Assembly (NCBI RefSeq): GCF_024341905.1
Contig: NZ_BQXY01000005.1
Coordinates: 248,001-312,000, forward strand
Reading direction: 5' to 3'
DNA length: 64,000 bases
Source: Clostridium folliculivorans
Lineage (GTDB): Bacteria > Bacillota > Clostridia > Clostridiales > Clostridiaceae
Below, one piece after another: positions 59,314 to 64,000 of the stretch; the stretch's first letter is position 1; each line of letters begins with the position of its first letter. The notes beneath the pieces are model-generated. The model had not been told where the DNA came from and made no database searches. It saw only the letters and a program-made list of their open reading frames with translations. A program made the position numbers and the translations under genes.

Positions 59314-59733
59314 ATGACAAATGCATTAACATCAACACTTAAGAAGAAAAAGAAAGGATTTACTTTAATCGAGCTTATAATAGTTATAGCTATTATAGCA
59401 ATTATAGCAGCAATAGCTGTGCCAAATTACACAAAAGTAAGAAATGATTCAAGAGTAAAAGCTGATAAAGAAAGCGCTGAAACTGTAAAGAAAATAACTC
59501 AAACACTTTTAATTGATGGAACTCTAAGCAATTCTGATGGATCAGTTACATTAACTTTTACTAATAAAGCTCTTACTAGTGCAGTATCAGGTTCAAAAAC
59601 TCTTACTGATTACTATAAGGATGTCAAGGCACCTCAAGAAGATGGAGCGACTACTTATGCTATAACAATAAGTAGTACTGATGGAACAGTAAGTGTTAAC
59701 AATGGAAAATCTGTAAACACTGCAACTCCATAA
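59314..59733 (+). CDS. pilA: major type IV pilin (prepilin PilA)
   Basis: 139 residues. A 15-residue basic leader ends in KKKKKG; cleavage before Phe16 gives FTLIELIIVIAIIAIIAAIAVPNY, with the conserved Glu at +5 (sequence shown without its last residues). The globular part is small (about 100 residues), rich in Ser/Thr and lacks Cys. ATG 59314 follows AAGGAGG by 8 bases; an upstream TTG is ignored. A strong hairpin follows the gene, consistent with a high-level pilin message. Confidence 0.93.
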   Translation: MTNALTSTLKKKKKGFTLIELIIVIAIIAIIAAIAVPNYTKVRNDSRVKADKESAETVKKITQTLLIDGTLSNSDGSVTLTFTNKALTSAVSGSKTLTDYYKDVKAPQEDGATTYAITISSTDGTVSVNNGKSVNTATP

Positions 59734-59759
59734 TATACTGAATTAATGAAATGTGATAT

Positions 59760-59793
59760 AAAGTGTAAAGTTATCCATATAACTTTACACTTT
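59760..59793 (+). other. 15-bp perfect hairpin after pilA
   Basis: AAAGTGTAAAGTTAT pairs exactly with ATAACTTTACACTTT around a CCAT loop, without a T-run. Likely protects or trims the pilA mRNA and lowers read-through to pilM. Confidence 0.75.
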
Positions 59794-59959
59794 AAACTAT
59801 ATTCTCCCATAACTTAGCTTACATATGCCTAAAACTCATTATCCATACAGTTTTAAGTATATATAAACTAAAGTTAAATTGAACTCAATGAGAAACATAT
59901 TTAATTAAAATATATATGCGATTAGTAAAACTAAAACAGAAAATCGGAGGTTCAAGTAA

Positions 59960-61111
59960 ATGGATTTCAGTAAAGTAAAAGACTTAATGAATGTAGATAT
60001 AAGTGACCTTAAAAATAAAATAAGAAATAAACCTATTGAAAAGAAGCCAGTTAAAAAGAAAGAGTTAAATAGAAAAGTGGTTTCTTTTGATTTTGGAAGT
60101 GACACTACTAAGGTGGTAGTTGGGAAGTACTATAAGGATCAATTAGAGATAGAAAGATTGATTACTGCCAAAACTCCTGTAGATGCAGTAGGAGATGGAA
60201 ACATATTAAATCAAGATGTGATGACTGTTTTTTTAGAGCAGCTTCTTAATAACAATAAAATCAATATAAAAGATGCCATATGTACAAATAACTCTACTAG
60301 TGTAATTAATAGAGAAGTTGTTATACCTGCAGTACAAGAGGATGAACTTAGTACAGTGGTTAAATATGAAATACAGCAATATCTTCCTATAAACATGGAT
60401 GATTATGTGATACAGCAAAGTATACTTGATAGATTTCAAGTGGAATCAAAACTTAAGTTTAAGACCTTAGTAATTACATATCCAGAAAAGTTAGCTATGA
60501 AGTATTATAAACTTTTAACTAACTCAAATTTAAAGCCTTTAGCATTAGATATATCTTATAATTCCTTAAACAAACTTGTAAACTACAGTAATAAAGTAAA
60601 TGATGAAGCTTATAGCACAGAAGAAACTTTAGCTTTTATAGATATGGGAGCAAGTACTCTTAGTGTAAGTATATATAAGGATGGTAAGTTTGAATTTACA
60701 AGGCTTATAAAGTCTGGTGGAGCAAATATAGATGGAGCTTTAAGTAGAGCGATGGGAATATCTTTAGAAGTTGCTGAAGATATAAAGAAAAACAAAGGTG
60801 ATTTATCTGTTTCAAGTGATAATGAGGATTCTTCTAATAGGATAATAAGAGATGTAGTAGATGAATGGATTATGGAGCTTGAAAGAATAATACAATTTTA
60901 CAGAAATAAAAAGGTTGGAAATAGTATCGATAAGATATTCTTATACGGAGGAAGTTCTAACTTAAAAGGAATAGAAAGATATATATTTAATAAATTTTCA
61001 ATACCTACTTCAAAGGTTAGAACTATGGGCAATGTAAATCTAAACTTAAAAATAGCCACTGAGACTATAGAACAGTACTTAAATGTAATAGGTTCTATAA
61101 TAAGACTGTAA
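59960..61111 (+). CDS. pilM: pilus assembly protein PilM
   Basis: 383 residues, actin-like ATP-binding cytoplasmic protein of the alignment complex. VVSFDFGSDTTKVVVGKYY is phosphate-1, ETLAFIDMGASTLSVSIYKDGKFEFTRLI phosphate-2, and IFLYGGSSNLKGI adenosine site. EYEIQQYLP-like VKYEIQQYLPINMDDY is typical. GGAGG ribosome site. Continues into pilN. Confidence 0.92.
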   Translation: MDFSKVKDLMNVDISDLKNKIRNKPIEKKPVKKKELNRKVVSFDFGSDTTKVVVGKYYKDQLEIERLITAKTPVDAVGDGNILNQDVMTVFLEQLLNNNKINIKDAICTNNSTSVINREVVIPAVQEDELSTVVKYEIQQYLPINMDDYVIQQSILDRFQVESKLKFKTLVITYPEKLAMKYYKLLTNSNLKPLALDISYNSLNKLVNYSNKVNDEAYSTEETLAFIDMGASTLSVSIYKDGKFEFTRLIKSGGANIDGALSRAMGISLEVAEDIKKNKGDLSVSSDNEDSSNRIIRDVVDEWIMELERIIQFYRNKKVGNSIDKIFLYGGSSNLKGIERYIFNKFSIPTSKVRTMGNVNLNLKIATETIEQYLNVIGSIIRL

Positions 61112-61124
61112 GGGGGATATGAGG

Positions 61125-61688
61125 ATGAATGATTTTAATTTTTTCGCCCCTTATCAAGGGAAGCAAAAACAGGTAGTAAATAAAAAGATATATATTTATA
61201 CAGTATCAGCTGTAGTTGCAGTTTTTATTGTTGGGACTTTTGCATGGAACAGTATAAATGTTTATATGCTTAATAGAGATATAGACAAGTTTCAAAACTC
61301 GATAAATTCTCCTAAGGTACAAGCAAAAGTTAAAGAGGCACAGGTATTAAATAATAAGTTAGATGTTTTGAATAAATATGAAGGTGGACTTTCAAAGATA
61401 AATGAGGGAATGAATTCAAGATCAGTTATTTCTTCAGAATTGCTTAGAAAGATAAACTCTACTCTTCCAGAGAATGTTTACTTTAGAAGTATATCCGTTG
61501 ATGGAAGCAGTCTTAGTTTTCAAGGTGTATCAAAAACTAGGTCTGCTATTGGAGAACTTCAACATAATATAAAAGGTCTTGACATAATAGCAGAAGGACA
61601 AATAGGAAATATTAGTGAAGATGATTCAAGTAACGGAAGTTATAGCTTTGACTTAAAATGTACATTAAAGGATGTTGATGGAAAATGA
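61125..61688 (+). CDS. pilN: pilus assembly protein PilN
   Basis: 187 residues; bitopic inner-membrane protein. Short cytoplasmic start MNDFNFFAPYQGKQKQ (PilM-binding motif variant), a membrane span at about 26-46 (YTVSAVVAVFIVGTFAWNSI), then a coiled coil and a ferredoxin-like domain (LPENVYFRSISVDGSSLSFQGVS). ATG 61125 is 8 bases from GGGGG, better than ATG 61119. The stop overlaps the pilO start by 4 bases. Confidence 0.86.
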   Translation: MNDFNFFAPYQGKQKQVVNKKIYIYTVSAVVAVFIVGTFAWNSINVYMLNRDIDKFQNSINSPKVQAKVKEAQVLNNKLDVLNKYEGGLSKINEGMNSRSVISSELLRKINSTLPENVYFRSISVDGSSLSFQGVSKTRSAIGELQHNIKGLDIIAEGQIGNISEDDSSNGSYSFDLKCTLKDVDGK

Positions 61689-62953
61689 AGATAAGTGAGA
61701 GAGAAAAGTATTTGTTAGGTATACTCTTAGCTGTTTTGGTAGTTGTGGGTTACTATGAATTTGTGTATACAAAGCAAATAAAAAAGATAGATGGACTAAA
61801 AACTCAGAAAATCGGCGTAGAGTCAAAATACAATGAGATAATGAGTACAATAAATACAATGGATAGTAAGAAAGAAAATTTGAAAATATTAAATGCTAAA
61901 ATTGAAGATAAATCAAAAAATATTTATCCAGAATTGATTCAAGAGAAATTGATATTAGAAATAGATGAGCTTTTAAAAAGTTCTAATTTAAAAGGTAACA
62001 TAAATTTTTCAAAGCTACAAGTTCAAGGAATAGAGTCAAATAAGAGCAGCTATCAACCTTTGCCTAATTCTTCTCTTCAATCCTTGGCTGATCAGTATAA
62101 TAACGAGAACTCGAAAAACAATTCAGCTAGCAGTTCGAATCAAGCATCAAGTTCGGGACAGATATCTCAACAAACTGGAAATGATGGACAAACTAAGGAT
62201 GTAAGTGCTGGAAATACGGCGCAGCAGATAAAGGTAACTTTGAGTTTTAAAGGAACCTATAGTAATTTGTCATCATTTATAAAAAATGTTGAAGTAAGGG
62301 ATAAGAGAATAGTTCTTTCGAACTTATCCATGGCACAATCTAATCAAAAAGAAATCTCAGGAAGCTTAACTATGGAATTTTACGCTGTTCCTAAAATAGG
62401 GGATGAAGATAGTAATTATTCTAATTGGTTGCTAAATAATAAGTATGGTAAGGGGTCGCCTTTTGGAGATGGTCAGATGTCTACTTTAGCTACTACTATT
62501 GAGAACTCAGCTAAAGAAAAAGAAGAGAAAAGTGATTTTTCAATGATTGTTAAACCTATAAATTCAGATTTACCTACTTTGACTATAGGTAAAGATAAGG
62601 ATCAGAGTAGAACTAGCTATCTATATGCTGATAATCCTGGGATAGAAAAGTTAGAAGTTACATTTACAAAAGATAAGGATGGAAATTATTATTACAAATA
62701 TAAAACTAGTAAAAATAGTTACCCGCTTCAATATACTACTAAAGGAATAGGCTTCACACCTAGTTCTAATGATATAATGTTTAACATATTCTCAACTTTA
62801 AGACAAGGAAATGACGATAAGGCTAGTGTAGAGTTAAAGGTGATAAACAATACTGATAAGGTAGTGTCTTTAATAGTAAATGGTGATGATGCAACTAACC
62901 CAAGAGTTAGTATAACAGGAGAAGGGACAGCTGTGAATATTACCAAAAGGTAG
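61685..62953 (+). CDS. pilO: PilO-like pilus assembly protein with C-terminal extension
   Basis: 422 residues, much longer than the usual 200 of PilO. N-terminal membrane span (about 8-26, LLGILLAVLVVVGYYEFVY), coiled coil, an Asn/Ser/Gln-rich linker (about 140-175) and a PilO-type domain (IKVTLSFKGTYSNLSSFIKNVEVRDKRI). The last about 180 residues form an additional beta-rich domain (IVKPINSDLPTLTIG, VELKVINNTDKVVSLIVNG). Overlap with pilN and position support the PilO assignment. The extension is of unknown role. Confidence 0.82.
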   Translation: MKISEREKYLLGILLAVLVVVGYYEFVYTKQIKKIDGLKTQKIGVESKYNEIMSTINTMDSKKENLKILNAKIEDKSKNIYPELIQEKLILEIDELLKSSNLKGNINFSKLQVQGIESNKSSYQPLPNSSLQSLADQYNNENSKNNSASSSNQASSSGQISQQTGNDGQTKDVSAGNTAQQIKVTLSFKGTYSNLSSFIKNVEVRDKRIVLSNLSMAQSNQKEISGSLTMEFYAVPKIGDEDSNYSNWLLNNKYGKGSPFGDGQMSTLATTIENSAKEKEEKSDFSMIVKPINSDLPTLTIGKDKDQSRTSYLYADNPGIEKLEVTFTKDKDGNYYYKYKTSKNSYPLQYTTKGIGFTPSSNDIMFNIFSTLRQGNDDKASVELKVINNTDKVVSLIVNGDDATNPRVSITGEGTAVNITKR

Positions 62954-62962
62954 GAGTAGCGA

Positions 62963-63787
62963 ATGATGTTAAAGAAAAAGAAAAAGGGCATATCTATTAT
63001 TGAAATAATAACAAGTCTAGCCATTATAGCTATAATTATTATTCCTATGAGCAACGTTATTATTCACGCAGTAAAGATAAATAAAGGTGGAGAAGATAAG
63101 CAGCAAGCAGCATATATTGGGCAACAGATTCTTGAAGGGCTTAATGTTAATAATATAGAAGATGCTACAAGTAGTTTTTTATCACAAACCATATCTGTAA
63201 ATGGTGTATCAAAGGTTTTTAATATCTCAGCTACAGGTAATGGTACTGCTAATATTGATGATTATAATGTAACATTAAATGTATCTAAAGATAATAGTAT
63301 TAATTTATCAGATAGTACTAATACTTATGATTCTACTATAACAGTTGATTGGCAGGATAGTGCTAAGACAGTTACCGTGAATAAAAGTCCAGACGGAGAT
63401 TTTACTCCAGATGTAACGAATCTTTATATAGTTTTAAATAGTGATTCTTTAGAGGTTAAAACTAAAAATGCAGATGGCTCTATTACTAATAGATACAATA
63501 CTTTGATTACATCAACTTTTAATACTATAGGAGTAAAATTTAAAAATTACACTTCTGCTACTCCTTATAACATATATGTAACCAATAATCGAAGTAACCA
63601 GGTAAATGTATACTTAGAGAAAACAAAGGATAAACCTAATTGGGCAGTGATAAATCCAAATGGTGGAGTAATAGGAACTTATGATGTTATTACTACTAAT
63701 AACACAGTGAAAAACTATAATGTAGAGATAAAAGTTTCTAAAAGTGGACAAGAACTGTATGATCTGAAATCAAATATAAGAAAATAG
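62963..63787 (+). CDS. minor prepilin-like protein (PilV type)
   Basis: 274 residues. Leader MMLKKKKKG is cut before ISIIEIITSLAIIAIIIIPM, with Glu at +5, a class-III prepilin signal. The C-terminal domain is beta-rich, Asn/Thr-rich, and larger than the major pilin. Expected to join the pilus tip or priming complex. It lies 9 bases after the pilO-like gene. Confidence 0.86.
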   Translation: MMLKKKKKGISIIEIITSLAIIAIIIIPMSNVIIHAVKINKGGEDKQQAAYIGQQILEGLNVNNIEDATSSFLSQTISVNGVSKVFNISATGNGTANIDDYNVTLNVSKDNSINLSDSTNTYDSTITVDWQDSAKTVTVNKSPDGDFTPDVTNLYIVLNSDSLEVKTKNADGSITNRYNTLITSTFNTIGVKFKNYTSATPYNIYVTNNRSNQVNVYLEKTKDKPNWAVINPNGGVIGTYDVITTNNTVKNYNVEIKVSKSGQELYDLKSNIRK

Positions 63788-63799
63788 GGGGTGAAAATA

Positions 63800-64000
63800 T
63801 TGAAAAAGAAAAAAGGAAGTAGTTTGATAACTGTAATATGTATTTTTGCAATATTAATTACAGTGGGAACTTCAGTTTTATCCATGACAGCCTCTGATTA
63901 TAAGTCTAGAGTAATTGAAAGTAAAAGAATAGAAAATCTTTATGGTGCTGACTCGGGAGTAGACACTGCTTACAATATAACTGGAAGTGTGCTAAAGACC
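63800..64000 (+). CDS. PilX-like minor pilus protein (partial, runs off the window)
   Basis: 67 codons visible. TTG start 9 bases after AGGGGG; begins MKKKKGSSLITVICIFAILI and continues TVGTSVLSMTASDYKSRVIESKRIE. The GSSLITV segment without a Glu at +5, followed by a helix with SDYKSR, is typical of PilX N-terminal domains, the non-classical minor pilins that follow PilV. Confidence 0.72.
   Translation, partial: MKKKKGSSLITVICIFAILITVGTSVLSMTASDYKSRVIESKRIENLYGADSGVDTAYNITGSVLKT

Overview
The base composition (AT-rich), strong AGGAGG ribosome sites, TTG/GTG starts, T-box and yybP-ykoY leaders, a CIRCE element and the gene order rex / crt-bcd-etfB-etfA-hbd point to a butyrate-forming Clostridium of the sensu stricto group. 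I see no rRNA, tRNA, CRISPR array or intact transposase gene.

Layout. (a) 1-2.75 kb, minus strand: a queuosine-precursor operon. A preQ1-I-like riboswitch leader precedes a 2-hydroxyacyl-CoA-dehydratase-like protein, its ATPase activase, queD and queE (queE is cut by the window edge). (b) 2.86-12.7 kb: phage-derived accessory DNA. It holds an ImmA-like peptidase, an Xre repressor, a LexA box, an ArpU/RinA-like regulator, a large modular M14-peptidase protein with a C-terminal glycine-rich hydrophobic hairpin, a convergent multi-span membrane protein, a holin and an amidase endolysin. I read the last four as a possible bacteriocin, immunity and lysis set. (c) 12.8-20 kb: secreted GH46 chitosanase, a 52-aa small protein, an RRNPP-type HTH/TPR regulator with a 47-aa exported peptide behind it, a PHP-family histidinol phosphatase, a second TPR protein facing a nine-codon ORF, and a 59-aa small ORF. 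(d) 20.2-23 kb: a CadC-like metal sensor and a Zn/Cd/Pb P-type ATPase.

(e) 23.2-35.6 kb: one branched-chain amino acid locus, ilvN-cimA-leuC-leuD-leuB-ilvD-ilvB-leuA-ilvC, behind an apparent isoleucine T-box. CimA makes citramalate from pyruvate and acetyl-CoA, LeuCD and LeuB carry it to 2-oxobutyrate, and IlvBN, IlvC and IlvD complete the isoleucine and valine routes; LeuA with LeuCDB gives leucine. (f) 35.7-38.7 kb: Mn-riboswitch-controlled mntP, ferritin, rex. (g) 38.8-45.4 kb: a Rex-box-preceded butyryl-CoA operon and an iron-type alcohol dehydrogenase. (h) 45.6-54.7 kb: 8-oxoguanine glycosylase, HNH protein, TVP38-like membrane protein, a tandemly duplicated O-antigen-ligase-like protein, a DUF1461 protein, groESL. 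(i) 55.3 kb to the end: a type IV pilus cluster pilD-pilB-pilC-pilA-pilM-pilN-pilO-prepilin-PilX-like, running off the window.

Three families of short palindromic repeats are scattered between genes. They are concentrated in the ilv-leu operon spacers, and one copy sits inside a copy of another family at 51.2 kb. The most interesting candidates are the M14/pore-former bacteriocin-like module, the preQ1-controlled dehydratase/activase pair linked to queDE, the RRNPP peptide pair, and the mobile-looking palindromic repeats.
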